Positions 24,473-31,527 of a stretch of DNA of 53,857 nt are shown piece by piece; within the stretch, counting starts at the first letter, position 1, and the number at the start of each line of letters is the position of its first letter. Source of the DNA: Pyrinomonadaceae bacterium (lineage in GTDB: Bacteria > Acidobacteriota > Blastocatellia > Pyrinomonadales > Pyrinomonadaceae); NCBI GenBank assembly GCA_030840675.1, contig JAVEEA010000034.1, positions 1 through 53,857 of the forward strand, given 5' to 3'. Both the position numbers and the translations under genes were made by a program. A model generated the notes under the pieces. The model did no database searches, was not told where the DNA came from, and saw only the letters and a program-made list of their open reading frames with translations.

Positions 24473-24991
24473 GCGCAAGCGAACACTTCGATACTCGACC
24501 CAACAGATATAACCCATAACCGTTGAGATCTGGACTGCTCGGAAATCCCGTGAGTTTGGAATCCTTGAGGCGTGCGAGCTGGGGTTTGAAACTGGATTTT
24601 AGAACTCAGTCCAGCCGAATAGGGAGCGGCTGGATAATGCAGCGGCATTAGAGGTTAGTCGGTCAGACCCACAGCGAACGCTGCCAGCAGCGAATCTGAA
24701 GGATGAATGTAACCCCTCAGAATATTCACTTGGTCAACCGAACAGCGAGGCGTCGCCAAACTGTTATGCGTCCTCGTCGAATTATGTTCATCGCTAGTCA
24801 TAGGTTACGCACCTCCCGGCACAGGGTGTTTTGTCAGCGAGATGAATCTTTGGAACCCCTTGGCATATCGCTTGCCAACGATCACATTGCGAGCGCCTTA
24901 TCAGCGGTTTTCTCGCCAGGTTGAACGATCTTTGGAATGAAAAGTGGCCAAGCTGACCGAGTCCGTCAAGTTGATTAGCGCGAATCCTGGC
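24473..24991. other. Gene-free spacer, about 520 nt
   Basis: Between the polymerase gene (plus) and the small GNIST protein (minus). Short frames here (up to 73 codons) have no SD, no conserved pattern and random composition, so none is called. It contains a -24/-12-like palindrome at 24860-24879. Space is sufficient for a small RNA, but I see no clear structured RNA. Confidence 0.6.
24860..24879. promoter_or_regulatory. Palindromic -24/-12 (sigma54-like) site
   Basis: TTGGCATATCGCTTGCCAA has GG and GC 10 nt apart, the sigma54 promoter spacing, with TTGGCA and TTGC as in the consensus. Because the site is an inverted repeat (TTGGCA/TGCCAA) the same spacing also holds on the minus strand. It could equally be an operator. 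No gene starts just downstream on either strand. Confidence 0.35.
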
Positions 24992-25195
24992 TTAGCCAAT
25001 CGCGTCGATCAAGTCCAGCACGATGTCTATGGTCACACTAAGAGTGGACGTTGAGATGTTGCCCTTGGTGGTCGAGATGTTGCCCTTGGAGGTCGAGATG
25101 TTGCCTCTGATGGTCGAGATGTTACCGGCAAATGCCGTTGAGGTCAGTGCCAAGGTCAAAACTGCGGTGCAAAGAATGGTCTGAAAGCGCTTCAT
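24992..25195 (-). CDS. Small secreted protein with GNIST heptad repeats
   Basis: 67 aa. Cleavable signal peptide MKRFQTILCTAVLTLALTSTAFA, then four 7-residue repeats GNISTIR, GNISTSK, GNISTTK, GNISTST, then a hydrophobic C-terminus (LSVTIDIVLDLIDAIG). The mature part is only about 44 residues. A strong AGGAG SD 7 nt before ATG 25195 and the signal peptide make it a convincing gene despite its size. A sigma54-like promoter lies about 120 nt upstream. Repeats plus an amphipathic tail could form an extracellular fibre, a membrane-active peptide or a signal; no family recognised. Confidence 0.75.
   Translation of the reverse strand: MKRFQTILCTAVLTLALTSTAFAGNISTIRGNISTSKGNISTTKGNISTSTLSVTIDIVLDLIDAIG
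25046..25128 (-). repeat. 21-bp tandem repeats inside the GNIST gene
   Basis: Four in-frame copies of a 21-nt unit around GGCAACATCTCGACC. Third-position changes are few, so the array is young or homogenised. Not a CRISPR: there are no spacers. Confidence 0.85.
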
Positions 25196-25622
25196 TGTAG
25201 TTCTCCTGGTGAATCGAACGTTTGCTGGGATTGGTCGGGTTCAACTAGTTGGTCTGGAAAGCTTCCTGGTTGCGCCCGGCCGTTAACAAATAACTGTTTC
25301 GTGCTTTCCCTTATTTCAATCGACGTGCCAAAGGATGGAAACAGTTCCTGGAAACCTGCAACTCTATAGCTATGCAGGCACTTAGCCCACCGGCAGCAGG
25401 AATTCCGCCCGGGACTTTATTAGGAAAGGAAGATGGTTAGCGGGTATACAAATCCTATCGCCGCGCGATGTTTGCATTGCACATACCCTTTACCTTCAGC
25501 AATTAACGCAATTAGGGGTCGCAGTGAATACCGCGGTGCCAGTGGATACTCACTAACCACTGCGTCGTACGGCCCTTAGCAAACTCCTCGCAAAGCCTAA
25601 TCTGTTAATGAGGCCTTTACAC
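25196..25622. other. Divergent regulatory spacer, about 430 nt
   Basis: Separates the GNIST gene (minus) from the TPR kinase gene (plus). Holds the sigma54-like promoter (25315-25332, minus). No further gene seen. Low-GC stretches near 25480-25520 (CAATTAACGCAATTAGGGG) may hold the kinase promoter, but no good -35/-10 pair could be fixed. Confidence 0.6.
25315..25332 (-). promoter_or_regulatory. Sigma54-like promoter of the GNIST gene
   Basis: Minus strand TTTGGCACGTCGATTGAA. The -24 half TTGGCACG and the TT before -12 match the consensus (TTGGCACG-N4-TTGC) at exact spacing; the -12 dinucleotide is GA instead of GC. It predicts a transcript start near 25304 and a leader of about 110 nt. A sigma54 activator gene lies 3 kb away. 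Confidence 0.5.
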
Positions 25623-28055
25623 ATGCCAGCCGATACTAATTTACTAAAGCGCCTTCAAGCTTCACCGCTTACCATCAGCGAACAGGTCCAAGCGTCTTGT
25701 ACGATTGCGCGTGAGCAACTCGAGGTTGGCGACTTTGATGGCGGGTGTGCGACGTTGCGGCGCTGGTGGGAGATCGGTGAGTGGCCCCGGCAGCAGGGGT
25801 TGAATCAAATGGCCGCCGCTGAATTGCTCCTAACTACGGGCACGCTGAGCGACGCCATCGCTCGCACAAAGCGAGTTGCTGGCGGACAAAGACTTGCCGA
25901 GGCTCTGCTGAACGGAGCAATCGCTTTATTCGACCACCTTGGTGAAAGCATGAGGGCTCTTGAAAGCCGGATTGAGCTGGGAAGTTGTTATTACCATCAA
26001 GGGCTCTTTGACCTTTCGCGCACAACTCTGCGTGCGACGCTAGTGGCTCTTCCTGACAATCAACGCGAACTAAAGGCCGCTGCACTAATTCGCCTGGCGA
26101 CTCTCGAACGCCATGCGGGCCGCCTGCACGACGCGCTCAATCTTTTGAATGAAACCGTTCCCGTTGCGGATGGAACCGGCGCTTGGATTCAAGGCCGGCT
26201 CCACTCCGAGTTTGCCACTACGCTGAAAGAACTCGGAATTGCAGAGAACAAAATCGCGTACTTCGACCGCGCCCTCGGTCACTACCGACAGGCACTTTTG
26301 CAGTTTGAGGTTCTTGGTAATCGGCGGTTTGTCGCTGCGGTTGAGAACAATCATGGATACCTGTTGCTGACCTTGAAGCGGCTGGACGAGGCGCTGTTGC
26401 ATTTAACGCGTGCGCGCGAGTTTTTCGATGATTTGGGCGATAGTGTTGGCTGTGCCCAGGTTGATGAAACTCTTGCGCAGCTCTATCTCGTCTCCAAACA
26501 GCACAGACTTGCAGATGGTGCCGTCAGGCTTGCGGTCAATACCTTGGAAACGAGTGGCGAAGAAGCCTTACTCGCGGAAGCGCTCACAACACAGGGCCTG
26601 GTGCTTTGCAGATTGGGTCATCGCCATGAGGCTAAACCGATCCTTGAAAGAGCCAGGCGAGTTGCCGAACGATGCGGCGACCACGAAGGCGCCGGCAAGG
26701 CTCTGCTGATCCTGATCGAGGAAATGTGCGATCAACTCGGCGATGACGAGCGCCGTGAGATCGGGTCGCACGCCACTCAGCTCCTCGCAAATTCGCAACT
26801 GGCATCGACTCGGGAACGCCTGCGAAACTGCCTGGATATTATTGCCGCTGCCCACGCTGAACACGAGCAACAACGCGAGAAAGCCGCCACCGCTGAGAAG
26901 ATGGCAGCCCTCGGTGAACTCTCGTTTGGCGTAGCCCATAATGTCAACAATACGCTCACTGGAATCCTGGGTCGCGCGCAACTCCTGCTACGCACGAGCG
27001 ACCCGCAAAAGATAAGCTCGGGAATCGAATTAATCATCAAGAGTGCCGAAGATGGTGCTCACATCATCCGGCGAATTCAGGATTTTGCCAGAGAGCAACC
27101 TAGCCGTAAGTTTCAAGCGGTCTCCGTTGCTGCCTTGATGAAGGATGTTTGCGAGATGAGTCGCCCCCGCTGGGAGGCCCGGCCCGAAGGACCGCAAGTT
27201 CGCGTGGCCCTGATTGCCGACTGCACCGCCTCGGTAATGGGGGATGCAGTGGAATTGCGCGAAGTGCTGGTTAACATGATCTACAACGCGATTGATGCCA
27301 TGCCTTCAGGCGGCGAGATACGCATGAGCTCCCAGGAGAACAATGGCCGTGTCGTATTGGTCATCGCCGATAGCGGCACAGGCATGACTCCTGAGGTTAA
27401 GTCACGTCTCTTCGATCCTTTCTTTACCACCAAGGGTAAAGGCGGCAGTGGCATGGGTATGGCCGTCAGCTTTGGCATTATCCGTCGTCATAATGGGTCG
27501 ATAGGCGTCGAAAGCGAGCCTGGTCGCGGCACTACCTTCCGCATCATACTTCCGATTGCCGAGATTGAACGCAGCGAAGAAAGCGCTTTGACGCTGACCG
27601 AAGTTCAGGGTGAGGTCAATAAGATCCGAGCCCTCGTGGTAGACGACGAAACCGCGGTGAGAGAGGTCCTCCGCGAAGCGCTGGAAGCCGAGGGCTGCGA
27701 AGTCCTGATAGCTGAGAGCGGTGAGATGGCCCTCCGGATCTTTGATAGTAGAAAAGGCAGTCTCGACATTGTTTTTACTGACATTGGCATGCCCGAGATG
27801 AGCGGGTGGGAGTTGGCCAGTGAAATCCGCAAGCGTTCGGACACAATCCCGTTGGCCATCGTCAGCGGATGGGCCGACGCTATCAGTTGCGACGCGCGAC
27901 AGGCGATCAAGGCGGACTGGGTCGTGTCCAAACCTTTCGACATTTCAACTATTGCTGGAATCGCGAACGAGGTTTGCGAACGCAAGAAGCAGACGGCGCT
28001 GGCGGCAGTTCAACCGGTGAGTAAGAATGTACCCGCGTTATTGGGTATGGGCTGA
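25623..28055 (+). CDS. Soluble TPR-hybrid histidine kinase with C-terminal receiver domain
   Basis: 810 aa, no signal peptide or membrane helix. Residues about 30-400 are tetratricopeptide-like helix pairs (for example ALGHYRQALLQFEVLGNRRF). A short coiled coil (AEHEQQREKAATAEKMAALG) leads to the H-box with phospho-accepting H439 in FGVAHNVNNTLTGILGRAQ. ATPase boxes follow: N (NMIYNAIDAMPSGG), G1 (ADSGTGM), F (LFDPFFTTK), G2 (GGSGMGMA). A receiver domain ends the protein, with D720 in FTDIGMPEMSG and Lys in VSKPFD. The residue after His is Asn where Asp/Glu is usual. Start ATG 25623 has GAGG 9 nt upstream; ATG 25608 is the alternative. Ends 3 nt from the convergent activator gene. Confidence 0.93.
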   Translation: MPADTNLLKRLQASPLTISEQVQASCTIAREQLEVGDFDGGCATLRRWWEIGEWPRQQGLNQMAAAELLLTTGTLSDAIARTKRVAGGQRLAEALLNGAIALFDHLGESMRALESRIELGSCYYHQGLFDLSRTTLRATLVALPDNQRELKAAALIRLATLERHAGRLHDALNLLNETVPVADGTGAWIQGRLHSEFATTLKELGIAENKIAYFDRALGHYRQALLQFEVLGNRRFVAAVENNHGYLLLTLKRLDEALLHLTRAREFFDDLGDSVGCAQVDETLAQLYLVSKQHRLADGAVRLAVNTLETSGEEALLAEALTTQGLVLCRLGHRHEAKPILERARRVAERCGDHEGAGKALLILIEEMCDQLGDDERREIGSHATQLLANSQLASTRERLRNCLDIIAAAHAEHEQQREKAATAEKMAALGELSFGVAHNVNNTLTGILGRAQLLLRTSDPQKISSGIELIIKSAEDGAHIIRRIQDFAREQPSRKFQAVSVAALMKDVCEMSRPRWEARPEGPQVRVALIADCTASVMGDAVELREVLVNMIYNAIDAMPSGGEIRMSSQENNGRVVLVIADSGTGMTPEVKSRLFDPFFTTKGKGGSGMGMAVSFGIIRRHNGSIGVESEPGRGTTFRIILPIAEIERSEESALTLTEVQGEVNKIRALVVDDETAVREVLREALEAEGCEVLIAESGEMALRIFDSRKGSLDIVFTDIGMPEMSGWELASEIRKRSDTIPLAIVSGWADAISCDARQAIKADWVVSKPFDISTIAGIANEVCERKKQTALAAVQPVSKNVPALLGMG

Positions 28056-28058
28056 ACC

Positions 28059-31000
28059 CTAGGCGCTGGCGCTGAGTTGATAACGCTCGAGTTTCAAGTA
28101 GAGGCCGCGCCGTGTCAGTCCCAGCTCCCGCGCTGCCCGCGAAATATTTCCGCCGTGTCTGCGTAACGCATCTGAGATCATTCGTCTCTCCACTTCCGCC
28201 AAAGCATCAGCCAGCGTGACGTTCTGCAGGGAACTGGCAGGCATGGCAGCCAGCGTCGAAGCAGATGAACTGGGGGTGGCTGGCGCCGAGGTGCGTTTGA
28301 GTTCGGGTGAAAGCTGCTCCGGCGTGATGATGGTGCCATCGTCAGCGCGCGCCACGACTCGCTGAATCTCGTTACACAACTGACGTACGTTGCCGGGCCA
28401 ATCGCTTACCATTAACAGGTCGACAGCGGGCGGCGTTACTTGAATATCGCGCCGGCCAAACTTTGCCGAGTAGTGATTGATGTAGTAGTTAACGATGGTG
28501 GGAATTTCCGAACGACGTTCGCGCAAAGGCGGCACGCGCAGACGGATCACGTTAAGGCGATAGTACAAATCCTCGCGGAAGCGGCCCTGGGCGACGAGTT
28601 CTTCAAGATCGGTGTTGGTAGCGGCAATAATTCGGACATCAACTTTCAACGGGCGTTGCTCACCCAGCGGTTGAATCTCGCCTTCCTGTAAGAAACGCAA
28701 AAGCTTGGGCTGTAGATCAAGCGGCAAGTCGCCAATCTCATCCAGGAAGAGCGTTCCGCCCGCGGCTGTTCGGATAACGCCTGCTGAATCCGTCACTGCG
28801 CCGGTAAAGGCCCCGCGGCGATAACCAAACAAGTAGCCTTCGGAGAGTTCTTTCGGGACCGCCGTACAGTTAAACGGCACGAACACTTTAGAGCGGCGTG
28901 TAGACAACGCGTGGATGGCGCGCGCGACCAACTCCTTGCCGGTACCGGATTCCCCGGTTACCAAAACCGTCACATCAGAAGATCGAATCTTGTGAACTTC
29001 TTCGACGAGTTTGGTCATCGCCGGACTCGAATGAATGAAGCCGGGCATGAGACTCGTGCCCGCCAGCTCCGCCGGTTGTTGCACTCGCGAACCTCTCTGC
29101 GAGCCCGCACGCAAGGCGCAAACGTCCAGGCCGAGTTCAGCGACACGCATCAGGGGATCAAGTGAAACACCGCCGGGCAGCGTCGCGCGATTGCGCGGCG
29201 AAATGTAGAGGGTCGCAGGCAGAGCGTGCGATGAATGCAATTGCAGAACAGCGGCATCGTTTTTCCTGGCAAACTCAGCCTGCGCCGCTTCATCAGTTAA
29301 CTCATCCAACTGCGCCGCGATCCGCGCACTCTCCGCCGGAGTGCAACCATGAGCGATGACCACCCGCTGCCGGTTCTGTTCTCCTGGCTCCGTAATCACC
29401 ACAGACTTGGCGCTCGTCTCCTGTCTCATAATCGCAGCAAGTTCACGCAGCAGGAGTTCGCGTGAAGTGACCGCTTCAGCGAGCCTGAGGGTGAGCAACT
29501 GCGGCAGGGCCGACTGCTCCTCACTTCTTTCCGGAGTGGTGCGATCGAGATTGGCGAGGGCGGCCTCGGCCCGTTGTTGGTCCAGCTTAGCGCCCAGTTC
29601 GCGAAAGGCGTTAAGCGCTCGCGATAGATGTTCCACGGCGCGTGTGGGCTGGCTGGACGCATAGGCGCGTCCGAGTTCGGTGTGGGCCCGTGCGGCGCGA
29701 TAGCGATCGCCGAGCATGTCGAAGATGGAAACGCTACTGCCGAAATGCTGGGCCGCCGCGGAGAAGTCGGATTGGACCATCGCGAGCATTCCCATGATAC
29801 GGTGTGAGTCGCCGGCGAGACTAAGGTCAGTACTTGACTCGCTACTCTCCCCGCTCAGCTTATCCATCTGGGCCGCACACTGGTCCATCTCCCCGTTGCG
29901 TAGATGGGCCTCGGCGAGAATCAAACGCGAGTCGGAGATTGCCTGGCGATCACCGATGCTTTCGGCCAGCGTGAGTGCCTCGGCTGCTTTGTTGAGAGCG
30001 CGACTATGGTCTTCCATCGCGAGGTAGCAACGAGCCAGTGTTCGCAGCGCTTGAGAGGCGTACCACTTGTTGTTGTCGGCCGTAGCAAGCGAGACGGCGC
30101 GCAAGAGGTAATCCTTCGCCTCGTCGAGTTCGCCGCGCAGCATCAGCAACTCGCCCAGCGAGTCGAGAATCATCGGCACTTTCTCGTTACGTTCGTCCGC
30201 TTCGGAAGCCAGCGCGAGCGCACGCTCCAAAGCCTGTTGCGCTCTTCCCCACTGGCCAATGAGAATTAGATTGATGCCGAGGTTGTTATAGCCATTGGCC
30301 GCACTGCCTTTGTGATCGGTGCGTTCGTAGTACGAAATAGCCTTCTCGAGATAACGAATGCCTTCCTGAGGGCGCTTCAGGAACCAGCAGGCGCCGGCCA
30401 TGTTGGAATAGATTCTGCCAAGCGTGTAACTCGCGGGATGGTCACCAATAAGCTTGAGCGCCTGTTGCTGATTTTCGAGACTCGCCTCGTAGTCTCCTTC
30501 CTGCATGTCAGCCAACGCGATTCCAAAATAGGCTTCGGCCAGGCCGCGCCATTCTCCGGTTTGACGAAACTGTTCCAGCGCCCGATGAGCATAGTCACGC
30601 GCGATCGGATATTCCGTGATACTGCGATAAACGCGGGCAAGTGCAGCGTAGACCGCGCCGTTGTTTTGTTCGATCTCACTTTCCGAAACCTCTCCCAGCG
30701 CGCCCTTGAGCAGCGAGATCGCTTTGGGATGATCGCCGTTATAGTTATAGGCGAGTGCGATCTGGACCTTGAGAGATTTGATTGCCTGCTGATCGAGTTT
30801 GGTTCGCGATTCCGGTGACTCATACATTGCCACCGCCGCTAGTGAGTCGCGATATTGGCCCTGCATTTCCAGTGCGGTGGAAAGGGCGCAACGTGCGAGT
30901 GCCAGGATTGACGGATTATTTTTGCCGGCCGCTATTAGCAGGGCAATGCGAGTCTTTGCCTCCGCTGAGAGACCTTGATCGAGCAGTGAACGGACCTCGT

Positions 31001-31148
31001 CCAACTCTGCCAACAGATTTTGATTTGTTCCTGGCCGCAGATTCGACCGCAGCCTTACTCGCGCATCGGCGAGATCGACCACACTCTTTCCGCTTGAGGA
31101 ATCTTCCGGAGACGAACTGCCGGCCCCGGAGCCTGCATTCTTAACCAT
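28059..31148 (-). CDS. TPR-containing sigma54-dependent transcriptional activator
   Basis: 1029 aa. N-terminal residues about 40-540 are TPR repeats (GRIYSNMAGACWFLKRPQEG, NGYNNLGINLILIGQWGRAQ). A GAF-like segment of about 120 residues follows, then the AAA+ domain from about 715: Walker A GESGTGKE at 732, sigma54-contacting GAFTGA at 779-784 (intact), Walker B LFLDEIGD near 803, and the arginine region VPPLRERR. The C-terminus has a Fis-type helix-turn-helix (GGNISRAARELGLTRRGLYLKL, 980-1010). No receiver domain, so it is probably switched by ligand or protein binding to the TPR/GAF part. AAAGG SD before ATG 31148; a 9-nt palindrome lies just upstream. Confidence 0.94.
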   Translation of the reverse strand: MVKNAGSGAGSSSPEDSSSGKSVVDLADARVRLRSNLRPGTNQNLLAELDEVRSLLDQGLSAEAKTRIALLIAAGKNNPSILALARCALSTALEMQGQYRDSLAAVAMYESPESRTKLDQQAIKSLKVQIALAYNYNGDHPKAISLLKGALGEVSESEIEQNNGAVYAALARVYRSITEYPIARDYAHRALEQFRQTGEWRGLAEAYFGIALADMQEGDYEASLENQQQALKLIGDHPASYTLGRIYSNMAGACWFLKRPQEGIRYLEKAISYYERTDHKGSAANGYNNLGINLILIGQWGRAQQALERALALASEADERNEKVPMILDSLGELLMLRGELDEAKDYLLRAVSLATADNNKWYASQALRTLARCYLAMEDHSRALNKAAEALTLAESIGDRQAISDSRLILAEAHLRNGEMDQCAAQMDKLSGESSESSTDLSLAGDSHRIMGMLAMVQSDFSAAAQHFGSSVSIFDMLGDRYRAARAHTELGRAYASSQPTRAVEHLSRALNAFRELGAKLDQQRAEAALANLDRTTPERSEEQSALPQLLTLRLAEAVTSRELLLRELAAIMRQETSAKSVVITEPGEQNRQRVVIAHGCTPAESARIAAQLDELTDEAAQAEFARKNDAAVLQLHSSHALPATLYISPRNRATLPGGVSLDPLMRVAELGLDVCALRAGSQRGSRVQQPAELAGTSLMPGFIHSSPAMTKLVEEVHKIRSSDVTVLVTGESGTGKELVARAIHALSTRRSKVFVPFNCTAVPKELSEGYLFGYRRGAFTGAVTDSAGVIRTAAGGTLFLDEIGDLPLDLQPKLLRFLQEGEIQPLGEQRPLKVDVRIIAATNTDLEELVAQGRFREDLYYRLNVIRLRVPPLRERRSEIPTIVNYYINHYSAKFGRRDIQVTPPAVDLLMVSDWPGNVRQLCNEIQRVVARADDGTIITPEQLSPELKRTSAPATPSSSASTLAAMPASSLQNVTLADALAEVERRMISDALRRHGGNISRAARELGLTRRGLYLKLERYQLSASA

Positions 31149-31160
31149 GAGATCCTTTAG

Positions 31161-31182
31161 AAACGGTCAATCCTGACCGTTT
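31161..31182. promoter_or_regulatory. Palindrome AAACGGTCA-ATCC-TGACCGTTT
   Basis: Perfect 9-nt arms and a 4-nt loop, 13 nt upstream of the activator ATG on the minus strand. As DNA it could be an operator (perhaps autoregulatory, since the protein has a Fis-type DNA-binding domain); as RNA it would be a leader stem next to the SD. On the plus strand it is followed by TT, but no transcript enters from that side. Confidence 0.5.
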
Positions 31183-31401
31183 TTCAATACACCTGTCTGG
31201 TTGGCGTTCGGATAGGTCGGGGCGCGGGCTTCTCCCACGAAGCTGCGCAGTGTTTTTTACTCAGAACCGCTGAGAATTTAACACACGCAACCGTGACCGT
31301 CCACAAGTCGCTTCTTTACTTTGCGTTCGGAAAATCAAGGATTGCACCCTCGCCGGAATAAACCCTTTTAGCGAATACTTACGACGATTCGGAACCTGGA
31401 A

Positions 31402-31429
31402 AGCGACGACAGGTCGTCGCACTCCAAAT
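31402..31429 (-). repeat. REP-like hairpin, GGAG head (copy E)
   Basis: 28 nt identical to 3246-3273, 28 kb away: stem GCGACGA/TCGTCGC, loop CAGG, then ACTCCAAAT. It lies about 30 nt upstream of the ffh -35 box. Confidence 0.85.
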
Positions 31430-31457
31430 AAGTACGCTACCGAAACCGGGGCTTACC

Positions 31458-31486
31458 TTGACCTCTTTCGCGCTGGCCGCTATCAT
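31458..31486 (+). promoter_or_regulatory. Sigma70-type promoter of the ffh operon
   Basis: TTGACC (31458-31463), 17-nt spacer, TATCAT (31481-31486). Transcript start expected near 31493, about 35 nt before the ffh ATG. Confidence 0.75.
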
Positions 31487-31527
31487 CTCCGTTTCCGTCG
31501 CCGCAGGAATTTGCGCCCGAGTGACCT

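Larger units (their letters stand above)
31149..31527. other. Divergent spacer between the sigma54 activator and ffh
   Basis: About 380 nt. Contains a perfect hairpin next to the activator SD (31161-31182), a REP-like copy (31402-31429) and the ffh promoter (31458-31486). No gene seen. Confidence 0.75.

Noticed and set aside
24703..24924. 73-codon frame in the spacer after the polymerase gene
   Set aside because: Arg/Ser-rich random composition, no SD, interrupted by the -24/-12-like palindrome.
25046..25128. Short regular repeats resembling a CRISPR array
   Set aside because: 21-bp units are contiguous and in frame within a secreted protein; no spacers.
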